Source: JAGGAG01 sp964638035 (GTDB taxonomy: Bacteria > Gemmatimonadota > Gemmatimonadetes > Gemmatimonadales > GWC2-71-9). Taken from it: a stretch of DNA of 64,000 nt. Positions 1-8,756 of the stretch are shown piece after piece. Within the stretch, counting starts at the first letter, position 1. Every line of letters begins with the position of its first letter. Location of the stretch: positions 119,821 through 183,820 of the forward strand of contig CAZWXD010000002.1 in assembly GCA_964638035.1 (NCBI GenBank), given 5' to 3'. Under the pieces are notes generated by a model. It was given only the letters and a program-made list of their open reading frames with translations. It did not search any database and was not told the DNA's origin. Made by a program: the position numbers and the translations under genes.

Positions 1-1921
1 TGGCCTTGCCACCCTTGAGCAGGTCCTCGAGCGTGGTCGTGCCGAACATGACCTGCTCCAGGTCCGAACGATTCAGCGTGAGCGTGAGGTCGGCGTGCGG
101 GGCCTGGTACCCGGCAATGTTGGTGAGCGTGCCGTTGCTCAATTCCACCGCGTACCGCTCCTGGATATCGGGATGGACCAGGTTGATGGTGAACGCCTTG
201 CCCTCCGCCTTGGCCGGGTTGAGGCGCACCCCGAGAAAGTCGAGGAAGAGCCCTGTGCTCATGGCGCTGACGAGGTCGGGGCTCGTCGTCTTCGGTGATG
301 CGCCCGATGGGATGCCATTCCGGAGCTCATAGGCCCCGGCCAGGTAGCTGTTGCGTACGCTGTTGCTTTCGGCCTGATAGCCCAGCTGCTCGAAACAGTC
401 GGCGAGCAGGTCCTTCGCCTGCTGGTTGGCCGGCTCAGCGAACACCAGCTTGTTCAGGATCTCCACCGCCTCGCGATACCTGCCCTCACCGAACAGCGAC
501 CGGCCCTTGGCGATGATCTTCGCGGAGCCGCCCATCATCTCCACGTACAGCGGGGCAGATTCCCGGGGCGAGAGGGGAACCAGGGTGGCAGGATTGGCGT
601 CCCAGTAGCCCAGGTAGCGGTTGATCACTGCACGGCTGTTGTGGAACTCCGAACCGTGGTAGCTGCGCGCGGCCCACTGCTGCTGGAGCGACTTCGGGGG
701 TTGGTAGACGTTCTGGACCTCGTTGATCGTCACGCCCTTGTTGGCCATGTTGAGCACAGCGTTGTTGAGGTGGGCGTACGCATCCCGCTGCGCCCGCATC
801 ACCTCCTGGATTCGCGCGTTCCCCCAGCGGGGCCAGGAATGCGAGGCGAACATGACCTCGGCGTTCTGGCCAAAGCGGTAGAGCGCCACGTTGATCTGCC
901 TCGACCACTCCAGCGGATCGCGTACCAGGGCGCCCCTGAGCGTGTAGATATTGTGAATCGTGCCCGTGATGTTCTCCGCCGCCCAGAAGGCCTTGAAGTC
1001 GGGAAACCACGTGTTCATCTCGGCCGGTGCCTCTGTCCCCGGCGTGTTCTGGAACTCCATCCGGACCCCGTCCACCGTGAGCGACTCGAAGTCGTCGTTG
1101 ATGGTGACGGTGGGCGGTATCAGGCCGATGTTGCCCGACGAGACGTTCTTCCCGATGGACTGGTCCACGTGCCCAAACGGGCTGGCGGTGAGGAGCACGC
1201 CGTACTGGTAGAACAGGCGGCGGGTCATGGCGTTGCCGGCGTAGACGTTCTCGCTGATGGCGTGCTGCATGAAGCCGGCCGGTGCGATGATCTTGACCTT
1301 GCCGGCCCGCACGTCGGCCTCGTCTACCACGCCGCGAACGCCGCCAAAGTGGTCGCCGTGGGAATGGGAGTAGATGACGGCCACAACGGGACGGGCGCCA
1401 ACCCTGGCGTTGACGAACTCGAGGGCGGCCCGGGCGGTTTCCCGCGAGGTGAGCGGATCGATGACGATCCAGCCCGTCTTGCCCTTCACGAACGAAATGT
1501 TGGCCAGGTCAAAGCCCCGCACCTGGTAGATCCCCGGCACCACCTCGAAGAGGCCGTAGTTCATGTTCAGCACGGCCATGCGCTGGGCCGAAGGATGAAC
1601 GCTCTGCAGCGGCTTGCCGTCCAGCAGGAAGTCGTAGCGGCCAATGTCCCATGCGACGTGGCCGTCATCGGCCTTGATCTGGCGGAAGTCGGGTTCCGCA
1701 ATGAAGCCCTTCCGCGCCTCGGCGAAGTCTGCCGTATCGGCAAAGGGCAGTTCCTTCCTGAGCTCCTCCCACCGGGCAATCGTGGCGGCCGATGGTGGCT
1801 TGCCCTTGGGGTCAAAGTGTCCCGGGGTACCTCCCCCATCCTGGGCCGGGCGAGGGGAAGGCGTGCAGCTGGCAGTGGCCAGCAGGAAGCCTGACAGGAT
1901 CAAAAGGGGGCCAGGACGCAT
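1..1921 (-). CDS. Alkyl/aryl-sulfatase, metallo-beta-lactamase fold (SdsA1/BDS1-like), C-terminus cut by window edge
   Basis: Translating the minus strand from the ATG at 1921 gives about 640 residues without a stop, so the gene runs off the window. An N-terminal hydrophobic stretch ends at Cys19, which suggests a lipoprotein or exported protein. The zinc motif H-S-H-G-D-H lies at residues 186-191. Downstream come the conserved segment TPGTEAPAEMN, with two acidic ligands, and a later SHSWPRWG histidine. This order is typical of type III alkylsulfatases, which hydrolyse primary alkyl sulfates such as SDS to an alcohol and sulfate. The last visible part resembles the SCP2-like lipid-binding C-terminal domain. 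Family assignment is firm; substrate is inferred. A TAGATT promoter-like element lies about 60 bases upstream. Confidence 0.88.
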   Translation of the reverse strand, partial: MRPGPLLILSGFLLATASCTPSPRPAQDGGGTPGHFDPKGKPPSAATIARWEELRKELPFADTADFAEARKGFIAEPDFRQIKADDGHVAWDIGRYDFLLDGKPLQSVHPSAQRMAVLNMNYGLFEVVPGIYQVRGFDLANISFVKGKTGWIVIDPLTSRETARAALEFVNARVGARPVVAVIYSHSHGDHFGGVRGVVDEADVRAGKVKIIAPAGFMQHAISENVYAGNAMTRRLFYQYGVLLTASPFGHVDQSIGKNVSSGNIGLIPPTVTINDDFESLTVDGVRMEFQNTPGTEAPAEMNTWFPDFKAFWAAENITGTIHNIYTLRGALVRDPLEWSRQINVALYRFGQNAEVMFASHSWPRWGNARIQEVMRAQRDAYAHLNNAVLNMANKGVTINEVQNVYQPPKSLQQQWAARSYHGSEFHNSRAVINRYLGYWDANPATLVPLSPRESAPLYVEMMGGSAKIIAKGRSLFGEGRYREAVEILNKLVFAEPANQQAKDLLADCFEQLGYQAESNSVRNSYLAGAYELRNGIPSGASPKTTSPDLVSAMSTGLFLDFLGVRLNPAKAEGKAFTINLVHPDIQERYAVELSNGTLTNIAGYQAPHADLTLTLNRSDLEQVMFGTTTLEDLLKGGKA

Positions 1922-1982
1922 CGCAGGCTCCAGACATGGGGTGAGGAGACAAAGTGTCGCACGTGGCCATCGCGAGCTCGGG

Positions 1983-1988
1983 AATCTA
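1983..1988 (-). promoter_or_regulatory. TAnnTT -10-like element upstream of the sulfatase
   Basis: TAGATT read on the minus strand, about 60 bases before the ATG at 1921. It has the form shared by most operon heads in this window. No clear -35 element is visible. Confidence 0.4.
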
Positions 1989-2016
1989 CGTCCGTCCCGA
2001 CTCGTACGAGCCCGGC

Positions 2017-2802
2017 TCAGTCCCCGGCCTCTGTCGGCTCATCCTTGTCGGGCGAAGGCAGGTAGGGGAAGATCGCCGAGGTCTGCAGGGTGCGATTCCT
2101 GATGGCATCTCCCGGATTGTCCTTGAGGAGGTCGCTGAAGCCAACCTGATAGCGGAGGAGCAGCGTGGGGCGATTTCGCACCTTGGTACCCCAGAAGGAG
2201 TAGCCAACCTCGATGACGGCACCGTAGTCCCAGCGCTGGTAGTAGTCGCTTGACTTCTTGCTGATCTCGCTCTCCCCCACGGGATCCGCTGCGGCCGTGA
2301 AGCGAGACGTGGCGCTGGTGCGGTACCCCAGGTACGGCCCGGCGCCGACGCGGAGACTGGGCGTCGGCCGGTACGACAGCACCAGTGGCAGGTCAATGAA
2401 GTTGAAGGTCGTTCGCGTGCGGGTGGTCCCGTCGAGCAGGACATCGAGCTCAGGGTTGCGCTCCATGTACGCCGGGACCACGCCCGCGCCCTCGACTCCC
2501 TTCGGCGACAACGGTGAAATCTCGGGGAGCAGCCACCACTTGCCGGCTTGATCCAGACGCGTGACCAGCTGTACGCCGTAGTTGAAGCCCCAGATGGTCG
2601 AGGTTTCGTCCACTCCGGTCGTCGTGGCGCCGTTCACGCCCACCTTCAAGCCGAAGTGCAGTGCCTCGTCCGAGAACTTCGGGCCGAAGAGCAGCACCAG
2701 CAGGATGGTCTGGGCCTGGAGCGCCGTCGTCCAACTGAGCAGCAGGGTCGGAACGACGAGGATCGCCGCGACGAGACTGACGTTCAAGGACGGCACGCGC
2801 AT
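2017..2802 (-). CDS. Outer-membrane beta-barrel protein (PorT/OMP_b-brl-like)
   Basis: A 261-residue protein starting at the ATG at 2802, which has GGAGG five bases upstream. A longer in-frame start at 2883 adds a proline- and arginine-rich stretch with no signal character, so I rejected it. A signal peptide ends around TTALQAQ. Alternating hydrophobic and polar strands follow, with phrases such as LRVGAGPYLGYR and LLLRYQVGFSDLL that are typical of small outer-membrane barrels. The function is unknown, probably an envelope protein. It lies 93 bases downstream of the porin gene on the same strand and could be the last gene of that transcript. The tail after the final strand is charged rather than ending in an aromatic residue. 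Confidence 0.75.
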   Translation of the reverse strand: MRVPSLNVSLVAAILVVPTLLLSWTTALQAQTILLVLLFGPKFSDEALHFGLKVGVNGATTTGVDETSTIWGFNYGVQLVTRLDQAGKWWLLPEISPLSPKGVEGAGVVPAYMERNPELDVLLDGTTRTRTTFNFIDLPLVLSYRPTPSLRVGAGPYLGYRTSATSRFTAAADPVGESEISKKSSDYYQRWDYGAVIEVGYSFWGTKVRNRPTLLLRYQVGFSDLLKDNPGDAIRNRTLQTSAIFPYLPSPDKDEPTEAGD

Positions 2803-2895
2803 GGTACCTCCCAGGGTAGAAGGGGCTGGCGGGGCCACAGGTCCCGGCGTACGCCTCGGCCTTGTCGCCTGCGCCTCGCCCACGCGGGGAACATG

Positions 2896-4176
2896 CTAGA
2901 GCGCGAACTGGAACCGCAGCTCGAGGACCCGCACCGGCGGCTGGTTTCCCGATGGCGTCCCCCCGGCGAAGTGTGTCTCCTCGTAGGCCAGCTGGGCCTT
3001 GGTGAGGCGGGTGACAAACCAGGTGGCCGCCACGCCCCAGGCGGTCGCCTTGCGGGCACTCACGTCGGGGTTGGCGAACAACGGGAATGCCGCCGCATCG
3101 ACGCTGAGTTGTGAGACCCGCGCCGCGACCATGACCGCTCCCCAGTGCCCCGCGTTGGGGTCGAAGCCCTCCGCCGGCACCAGCCCTCCCGGCGTGGTCG
3201 GCTCGCCCGTCAGGCTCACGTTGCCCACCACCGAGAACGCCGTCTGCCCGAGGTCGGCGGTCGCGGTGTCCCGACGCACGCGCGCCTGGTTGTGGAGGAC
3301 CTCGCCCTCGAGGCCGAAGCGTCCCTGGTGCACCGAGGCAAATGCCGAGAGGCGGTTGCGCCTGCCGGCGGCGACCACGGTGCCCGCGGCTGTTCCATCG
3401 AAGCGGTAGTTGAACCAGGGAACGAGGCTCGACGTGGTGTAGACCGGAAGCTGTGGCAGCGCCGGGTTGCCGTCCTGCGTGCCCGTGGTGCCGCTCACGC
3501 CAATGACAACCTGGTTGGGCGCCCAGACGCCGCGCCGTGCCGAGCGGAACGCCAGCCGCCCCACCAGGTCCTTCCCGTTGTTGGCGTCCTGGTCCACGCT
3601 CTGGTTGTCGGGGGCCCCGTTCATCGCCGCGGCCCAGTACTCCAGGTACCCGGACGCCACCGCGCCACTCACCTGCAGCCCGACGTCACGGTTGGGGGTG
3701 AGCTGCGAGGCCAGGGAGCGCTCGGGAAAGGGCTGGTCGGTGATCAGCTTGCCCCGCTCCCAGCCGTGCGGTGTCCGGATCTTGCCCATGCGCAGGTAGG
3801 CCACCTGCGGGGTGAGGTAGATGTCGCCGAAAAAGTCCTCGATCCTGATGTTGCCCATGCCGAATTCGGGCTGGATGCGCAGGGCGAGGAAGCGGGTGAC
3901 GTGGCTCTCGAAGACAAGGCGGCCGCGCCGCACCGCGAAGGTGTTGGTGGTGGTGATTCCGCGGTCGTCACCGCCGAACAAACGGGCCTCGGGCTGCACG
4001 AACCCCCGGAGGCGGAGCTGGAAGCGCTGGTCCTCGCTCCGGGCCCTGAACCCGGTGGTGTCGAACCCGATGGCCGGGCCGGTGGTGATGAACGGCAGGC
4101 GCCCCTGGGCCTCCGCCCTTCCGGCAAGGGCGGCGACGAGCACCGCGCCGAGCGCCACACGGAGCACCTGCGTCAT
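2896..4176 (-). CDS. Phosphate-selective porin O/P family outer-membrane protein
   Basis: A 426-residue secreted barrel. Its ATG at 4176 overlaps the ispE stop as ATGA, which fixes the start. The signal peptide runs to about AGRAEAQ. The sequence then shows the family pattern: an early strand LRLRGFVQPEARLF, the segment RRGRLVFESHVTRFLALRIQPEFG, a GYLEYWAAAMNG region and a final strand LELRFQFAL, fit for outer-membrane assembly. Members of this family (OprO/OprP) form trimeric pores for phosphate or polyphosphate, but many relatives have other solutes, so the substrate is not assigned. Genetic coupling to ispE looks positional rather than functional. Confidence 0.83.
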   Translation of the reverse strand: MTQVLRVALGAVLVAALAGRAEAQGRLPFITTGPAIGFDTTGFRARSEDQRFQLRLRGFVQPEARLFGGDDRGITTTNTFAVRRGRLVFESHVTRFLALRIQPEFGMGNIRIEDFFGDIYLTPQVAYLRMGKIRTPHGWERGKLITDQPFPERSLASQLTPNRDVGLQVSGAVASGYLEYWAAAMNGAPDNQSVDQDANNGKDLVGRLAFRSARRGVWAPNQVVIGVSGTTGTQDGNPALPQLPVYTTSSLVPWFNYRFDGTAAGTVVAAGRRNRLSAFASVHQGRFGLEGEVLHNQARVRRDTATADLGQTAFSVVGNVSLTGEPTTPGGLVPAEGFDPNAGHWGAVMVAARVSQLSVDAAAFPLFANPDVSARKATAWGVAATWFVTRLTKAQLAYEETHFAGGTPSGNQPPVRVLELRFQFAL

Positions 4177-5060
4177 GCTGGCGGGTGCGCCAGGGTGGTG
4201 ACGCGGTGCAGCGCGCCGCGGCGCGAGCCAAGCATGAGGGCCGCGTCTTCCCGGTCGCGCTCGGAGCGGTACAGGGCGAAGAGCGTGGCGCCGGAGCCGC
4301 TCATGCGGCACAGGAGGGGATGCGTCCTGCACAGGGCCTCGAATGCCTCCCGCACCACGGGAAAGCGGCTGAAGACTGGAGACTCGAAGTCGTTGCCGGC
4401 GAGCCGGCCAATGCTGCCCCACGAGCCCAGGGCATCGAGGTCGTACGCCACCGCGCCGCGCCGGCCCGCGAGCCGCCGCCCCTCGGACACCCACTGGTAG
4501 GCCTCGCGGGTGCTGACCGACACCGGCGGCACCAGCAGGAGGGCAGGCGCCGCCGGGAGCGGCGGGAGCTGGAGCATGCGCTCGCCGTGGCCCCAGGCCA
4601 GCGCCAGCGGTGCCTGCATGAACAGGTATGGCACGTCGCTGCCGAGGCGCGCGGCGAGCTGGAGCAGCTCGTGACGTGGCACGGCACCGCCGGCCAGGGC
4701 GTTCACTGCCGTCAGTGCCGCGGCCCCGTCGCTGGACCCACCACCCAGGCCTGCCTGCACCGGGATGCGCTTTACCAGGTGCAGGTGCACGCCGAACGGG
4801 TGCCCCGTAGCATGGAGCACCGCCTCGGCGGCGCGAACAGCGAGGTTCTCGCTCGCTGGCCCGACGTCCGCACCCTCGACCGTGCACGTGACGCCGGCAG
4901 GCTCGCGGCGCTCCGCGACGAGCGTGTCGTGCAGGTCGACCAGGGTGAACAGCGTCTCGAGACCATGGTACCCATCCTCCTCGCGCGCCAGCACCCGGAG
5001 GAACAGGTTCACCTTGGCGTGCGCCACCACCTCGATGCGGCCGGCCGGCGGCACGCTCAC
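4173..5060 (-). CDS. ispE: 4-diphosphocytidyl-2-C-methyl-D-erythritol kinase
   Basis: A 295-residue GHMP kinase that phosphorylates CDP-ME in the MEP isoprenoid pathway in the cytoplasm. The start is a GTG at 5060 overlapping the upstream stop as GTGA. Motif 1 is AHAKVNLFLRVL near the N-terminus. The ATP-binding glycine loop PVQAGLGGGSSDGAAAL is near residue 100, and the C-terminal motif RMSGSGATLFAL is intact. Length matches the family. No other MEP-pathway gene is visible in this window. It lies between the flippase-like gene and the porin, overlapping both by four bases, so it is very probably co-transcribed with them. Confidence 0.95.
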   Translation of the reverse strand: MSVPPAGRIEVVAHAKVNLFLRVLAREEDGYHGLETLFTLVDLHDTLVAERREPAGVTCTVEGADVGPASENLAVRAAEAVLHATGHPFGVHLHLVKRIPVQAGLGGGSSDGAAALTAVNALAGGAVPRHELLQLAARLGSDVPYLFMQAPLALAWGHGERMLQLPPLPAAPALLLVPPVSVSTREAYQWVSEGRRLAGRRGAVAYDLDALGSWGSIGRLAGNDFESPVFSRFPVVREAFEALCRTHPLLCRMSGSGATLFALYRSERDREDAALMLGSRRGALHRVTTLAHPPA

Positions 5061-6085
5061 GAGGGGGCAGGGCCCTTCAGGTCGCGCAGCGCCACCGGTG
5101 TGCGCACCAGCGACCAGAAGCCCATCAGCGTGATGGGGACGAGCGTCGTCAGGTGGTAGGTGACCGCATAGGAGAAGGCGGTGGTGTCGGGCACGCCATA
5201 GAGCCCGAGCACCGCGACGATCACCGCTTCGAAGGGGCCGATGTACCCCGGCGTGGACGGCACCGAGATCGCGAACGCCATGGTGCTCTGCAGGACCACG
5301 GCGCCGGCGAAGGGGACGTTGATGTCGAATGCCCGGAACATGATCCAGAACGACCAGGCGCTGGCGAGCCACATCCCGACCGACCAGGCCACGAGGCCAA
5401 GCACGCGGGCCGGCGATCGCAGCACACCCAGGCCGTCGGTGATGCCGCTGGCCACGGCAATGAGGCGCCGGCGCAGGGTGCCGTCGGGAAGGAGCCGGAT
5501 GAGCACGCCCTCGACCAGGGCCGGTCGTGCGACAAGGAGCGCGCCCAGGGCCACGATCACCAGCCCACCGATGGCCGTGATGGTCGCGATCTTTCGCAAG
5601 GTGACGCCGGCGAGCACGGTGGACGCCGGGAGGCCACTCCACAGCAGCCCGAGCGAGAGGAGCAGGACCAGCGTCAGCGCATCGAAGACCCGCTCCACCA
5701 CCAGCGAGGCGATGCTGCCGGCAAAGCGCACGTGCCCCAGCCGGGTGATGGCATAGGCGCGGAGGAGTTCGCCGGCCCGGAAGGGGAGCACGTTGTTGGC
5801 CATGAACCCCATGGCCACCGAATGCCAGCGCGGCGCCAGGGGCACCGGTTTGCCGTGGTCGTTGCGGAGGAGGAGGCCCCAGCGGAAGGCGCGCACCATG
5901 AACGAGGCCGTGGCGACCGCAATGCCCAGGAGGAGCGGCACCGCGTGCGCCCGCCGGATCTCGGCGCCGACCTGCCGCAGGTCGACGTCGCGCATGGCCC
6001 ACCAGAGCAGTGCGGCCGAGATGACGACCCCCGCAGCGCCGACAGCCAGGTGGCGACCGCGCCGGGCGGGTTCAGGCGCCGTCAA
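5057..6085 (-). CDS. Lysylphosphatidylglycerol synthase TM region-like (flippase-like) membrane protein
   Basis: About 342 residues with seven to nine predicted membrane segments. It contains the family phrase MGFMANNVLPFRAGELLRAY and the late segment SVPSTPGYIGPFEA, both typical of PF03706 proteins (YbhN, AglD, MprF N-terminal region). These are thought to move lipids or polyprenyl-linked substrates across the inner membrane. The reading frame upstream of about 6085 is not protein-like. The best start is a TTG at 6085 that overlaps the Hpt gene end by 14 bases, though no good ribosome site is visible and the exact start is uncertain. The gene ends in a GTGA overlap with ispE. Substrate unknown. 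Confidence 0.8.
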   Translation of the reverse strand: MTAPEPARRGRHLAVGAAGVVISAALLWWAMRDVDLRQVGAEIRRAHAVPLLLGIAVATASFMVRAFRWGLLLRNDHGKPVPLAPRWHSVAMGFMANNVLPFRAGELLRAYAITRLGHVRFAGSIASLVVERVFDALTLVLLLSLGLLWSGLPASTVLAGVTLRKIATITAIGGLVIVALGALLVARPALVEGVLIRLLPDGTLRRRLIAVASGITDGLGVLRSPARVLGLVAWSVGMWLASAWSFWIMFRAFDINVPFAGAVVLQSTMAFAISVPSTPGYIGPFEAVIVAVLGLYGVPDTTAFSYAVTYHLTTLVPITLMGFWSLVRTPVALRDLKGPAPS

Positions 6086-7943
6086 GGGCGAGCGGGACGA
6101 GGTCGAGCAGCTCGTCGAGCAGCGGGCGTACGACGGCGATGTGCTGTCCGCGCGCCAGCTGGGCGCGCATCTCGGCCTGTACCTCGGCAGCGCGGCGCAG
6201 GGCGGCTGGCCCCCGGTAGAGCAGCGACTCCATCGCCACGATCGGTTCGGGATCGGGGAGGCGCTCGGGGCCGGTCGAGGGTGTCGGGACCAGCGCCTCG
6301 ATCGGCGCCTCATCCACGCCGAGCTCGAGCAGGAGGTCGGCGTAGCTGGCGAGGCTCGCCTCGAATGGGGAGGGACTGGCTGCGTGGTCCGGCGCCGCAG
6401 GTACCGGGTCGGGGGCAAGGCTGGCAATCTCAACGATTGCCTCGCCATCCACCGGGTCGGGCGCCAGTGCGCCCACGTCCACCACGTCGGCGCCCCCGTC
6501 CGCCTCGATCAGCTCGACCATTTCGACCACCTCGACCACCTCAAGCACCTCGGCTGACACGTCCCCGGCCTCGACGACCTCCACCAGGTCGAGGATGGTG
6601 TCGTCATTGGTGGGGTCCGGTTCGAGGGCCGCCATCGACACCGTGTCGTCATCCGGCACGATGGCATCCGCCTGCAGCAGGTCGGCGAAGGCCGTGTCGT
6701 CGGGAGCGGTGGGAGTAGCGGTGGCCGCCGGCTCACGCGGGGCGCCGAGTGCATCGACCAGCGCAAGTTCGGCCTGCCAGGCGCCTGCATCGACGGCATC
6801 GCTCGTGGCTGCCTGCCGGAGCAGGGCGCCGGCCCGCTGGAGGAGGGCGACCACTTCGGGGGTCGATGCCCGCGCCGTGCCGTCGCCGATCCGCGTCCGG
6901 ACGGCGCGGGCCCAGTCGCTGATCTCGGGCGCCTGCCCGCGTCCGCTGGTGGCGAGCGTCCGGAGCGATGCGAGGAGCCCGAAGAGGCGGAGGTCACGTT
7001 CGGTGTCGGTGTGTGCCGCGGCGAGGCGGTCGGCCGCCTGCACCAGGTGCTCGCCGTGGCTGGTGAGTTCCACGGTCCCGAGCGTCGGGGCTGCCGTGCG
7101 ATCCGGGCCGGCCGCGACCTCGCCGTCGGCGAGCAGCGCCTCGATGGGCACGACGTCCCGTTCATCTGCAAAGGTGCGAAGCAGGAGGTCGGTGAAGTGG
7201 CGTGCCTCCGGGGCATCCACCGCCGGCCGGCCGGAATCGGTGATGTCGCGCGTGACGCGGTTCAGGGCCTGGGCGGCTGCGGCAAGAACGTCGTCCGCCC
7301 CGGGCGGGGCAGCGAGTGACCGGGAGAGGTCGGCCGAGACCAGCTCCACGCCGTCCAGGATCTCCGGCAGGGGCGAGAGCTCGGACAGCTCGGCCAGGCC
7401 GCGCAGCGGCTGCATGCGGCGCAGCACCGCATGGAGGGTGTCGGGCACGTCGGTGCCGCTGCGCATCGCCCGCGCAGCGCGATCGAGGGCGCTGGCGATG
7501 AGCGCGCCCTCACGGGCCACGAACGCGCGTACGCCGGTCTGGGAGCCCTGGGCCACGCCAGGCGCACTGGGCGTTGCGCCGGCCTGGCGTTCGAGTTCGG
7601 CAGCGATGCGGCGCGCGCGCGCGGTATCACCCTCGCCCCACTCGGACGCACGCCGCACCAGCCCGCGGAAGTCGTCCACCACCTGCAGCGCGAGTTCCCG
7701 CGTCGCAACGTCCCACGGCCGCTGCCCGTCGCGCACCGAGCGGGCCAGGGCCTCGAACGCCGCCCCGGCCTGGGCCACCGGCTGCAGGTTGGCCATGAGT
7801 GCGGCGCCGCGGAGGAGCCGGACCTGGCGCACGAACTCCTCGCCCGATACGCCTTCCGGGCGCGCCAGCAGCGCCTCGAGCCGGTTGAGGCACTCGCCCG
7901 CCTCGAGCGAGAAGAAGTCGGTGGTGCGGAGCGTCCCACTCAT
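6072..7943 (-). CDS. Hpt-domain-like protein lacking the phospho-accepting histidine, with acidic repeat tail
   Basis: A 623-residue cytoplasmic protein. Residues 1-110 resemble a histidine phosphotransfer domain: a helix with EFVRQVRLLRGAALM where CheA/Hpt proteins have a HxxKG-type site. Arginine and leucine replace the His. A second Hpt-like stretch near residues 155-205 (LHAVLRRMQPLRGLAEL) also lacks it, and a third weaker one follows. The last third is acidic, with repeated phrases such as LEPDP, LAPDP and LAPDP separated by valine/glutamate-rich stretches. It overlaps pdxJ as ATGA and the flippase gene downstream. I infer a scaffold or pseudo-phosphotransfer role; no partner kinase or response regulator is in the window. 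Confidence 0.6.
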   Translation of the reverse strand: MSGTLRTTDFFSLEAGECLNRLEALLARPEGVSGEEFVRQVRLLRGAALMANLQPVAQAGAAFEALARSVRDGQRPWDVATRELALQVVDDFRGLVRRASEWGEGDTARARRIAAELERQAGATPSAPGVAQGSQTGVRAFVAREGALIASALDRAARAMRSGTDVPDTLHAVLRRMQPLRGLAELSELSPLPEILDGVELVSADLSRSLAAPPGADDVLAAAAQALNRVTRDITDSGRPAVDAPEARHFTDLLLRTFADERDVVPIEALLADGEVAAGPDRTAAPTLGTVELTSHGEHLVQAADRLAAAHTDTERDLRLFGLLASLRTLATSGRGQAPEISDWARAVRTRIGDGTARASTPEVVALLQRAGALLRQAATSDAVDAGAWQAELALVDALGAPREPAATATPTAPDDTAFADLLQADAIVPDDDTVSMAALEPDPTNDDTILDLVEVVEAGDVSAEVLEVVEVVEMVELIEADGGADVVDVGALAPDPVDGEAIVEIASLAPDPVPAAPDHAASPSPFEASLASYADLLLELGVDEAPIEALVPTPSTGPERLPDPEPIVAMESLLYRGPAALRRAAEVQAEMRAQLARGQHIAVVRPLLDELLDLVPLALDGA

Positions 7944-8689
7944 GGCGCGCGTGGTTCCTGGGGAGGGCGACGGTGAAGGGTAATACAGGACGCCATGGCA
8001 GACACGGCCACCGACATGCCCTCCATCACGGCACGGCTCACGATGCTGTGCCCGATGTTCAGCTCCTCGATCTCGGCGATCGCGGCCACCGGGCCGACGT
8101 TGTCATAGGTGAGGCCATGCCCGGCGTGCACGGCCAGGCCAAGCCGCCGCGCCAGGCGGGCGGCCTCGACCAGCGTGTGCAGGGCGGTGCCGCCCTGCCG
8201 CCAGGTGCGGGCATACTCGCCTGTGTGCAGCTCGATGGCGGGCACGCCGAGCGCGTGCGCGGCCCTGATGGCGGCCGGCACCGGGTCGATGAAGAGGCTG
8301 ACGCGGCACCCGTGATCGCCCAGGCGCGCAATGGTGGACACGAGTTGCGGAGATGGCTGGGAGAGGTCCAGGCCGCCCTCGGTGGTGACCTCCTCCCTCC
8401 GCTCCGGCACGATGGTGGCCTGGAACGGCCGCAGGCGACAGGCGAGCGCCACGATGTCCCCGCTCGTGGCCAGCTCCAGGTTCAGCGCCGTCGTCACCGC
8501 GCCAGCGAGGCGGACCACGTCGTCATCCTGGATGTGACGGCGATCCTCGCGCAGGTGGGCCGTGATCCCGTGCGCGCCGGCCGCCTCGGCAAGCCGTGCG
8601 GCGGCCACCGGGTCGGGTTCGTCGGTGCGACGGGCCTGCCGGACCGTCGCGACGTGGTCGATGTTCACGTACAGGCGCATCGGGAGCAT
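7940..8689 (-). CDS. pdxJ: Pyridoxine 5'-phosphate synthase
   Basis: A 249-residue TIM-barrel enzyme that condenses 1-deoxyxylulose 5-phosphate with 3-amino-2-oxopropyl phosphate to form pyridoxine phosphate in the DXP-dependent vitamin B6 pathway. It shows the N-terminal signature LYVNIDHVATVRQAR, the HLREDRRHI motif, the loop ELHTGEYA and the late HAGHGLTYDN segment, so all active-site regions are present. Two starts are possible: ATG 8689 (used here) and ATG 8680 (MRLYVNIDH), the latter closer to the usual family length. Neither has a strong ribosome site. It heads the run towards ispE and the porin. Confidence 0.95.
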   Translation of the reverse strand: MLPMRLYVNIDHVATVRQARRTDEPDPVAAARLAEAAGAHGITAHLREDRRHIQDDDVVRLAGAVTTALNLELATSGDIVALACRLRPFQATIVPERREEVTTEGGLDLSQPSPQLVSTIARLGDHGCRVSLFIDPVPAAIRAAHALGVPAIELHTGEYARTWRQGGTALHTLVEAARLARRLGLAVHAGHGLTYDNVGPVAAIAEIEELNIGHSIVSRAVMEGMSVAVSAMASCITLHRRPPQEPRAP

Positions 8690-8711
8690 TGCTGGGGCGT
8701 GGGGCCTCGTT

Positions 8712-8717
8712 TAGTTT
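8712..8717 (+). promoter_or_regulatory. TAnnTT -10-like element
   Basis: TAGTTT followed by CG, about 40-45 bases before the start of the secreted hypothetical at 8757. It matches the window-wide form TAnnTT. Confidence 0.4.
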
Positions 8718-8756
8718 CGCAGGCGGCGTGATACTGGATCAACGTTAGCACGCGAG

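Noticed and set aside
2896..4887. A 663-residue reading of the porin gene
   Set aside because: The first 237 residues are Arg/Pro/Gly-rich and overlap ispE in another frame. The porin signal peptide starts at ATG 4176.
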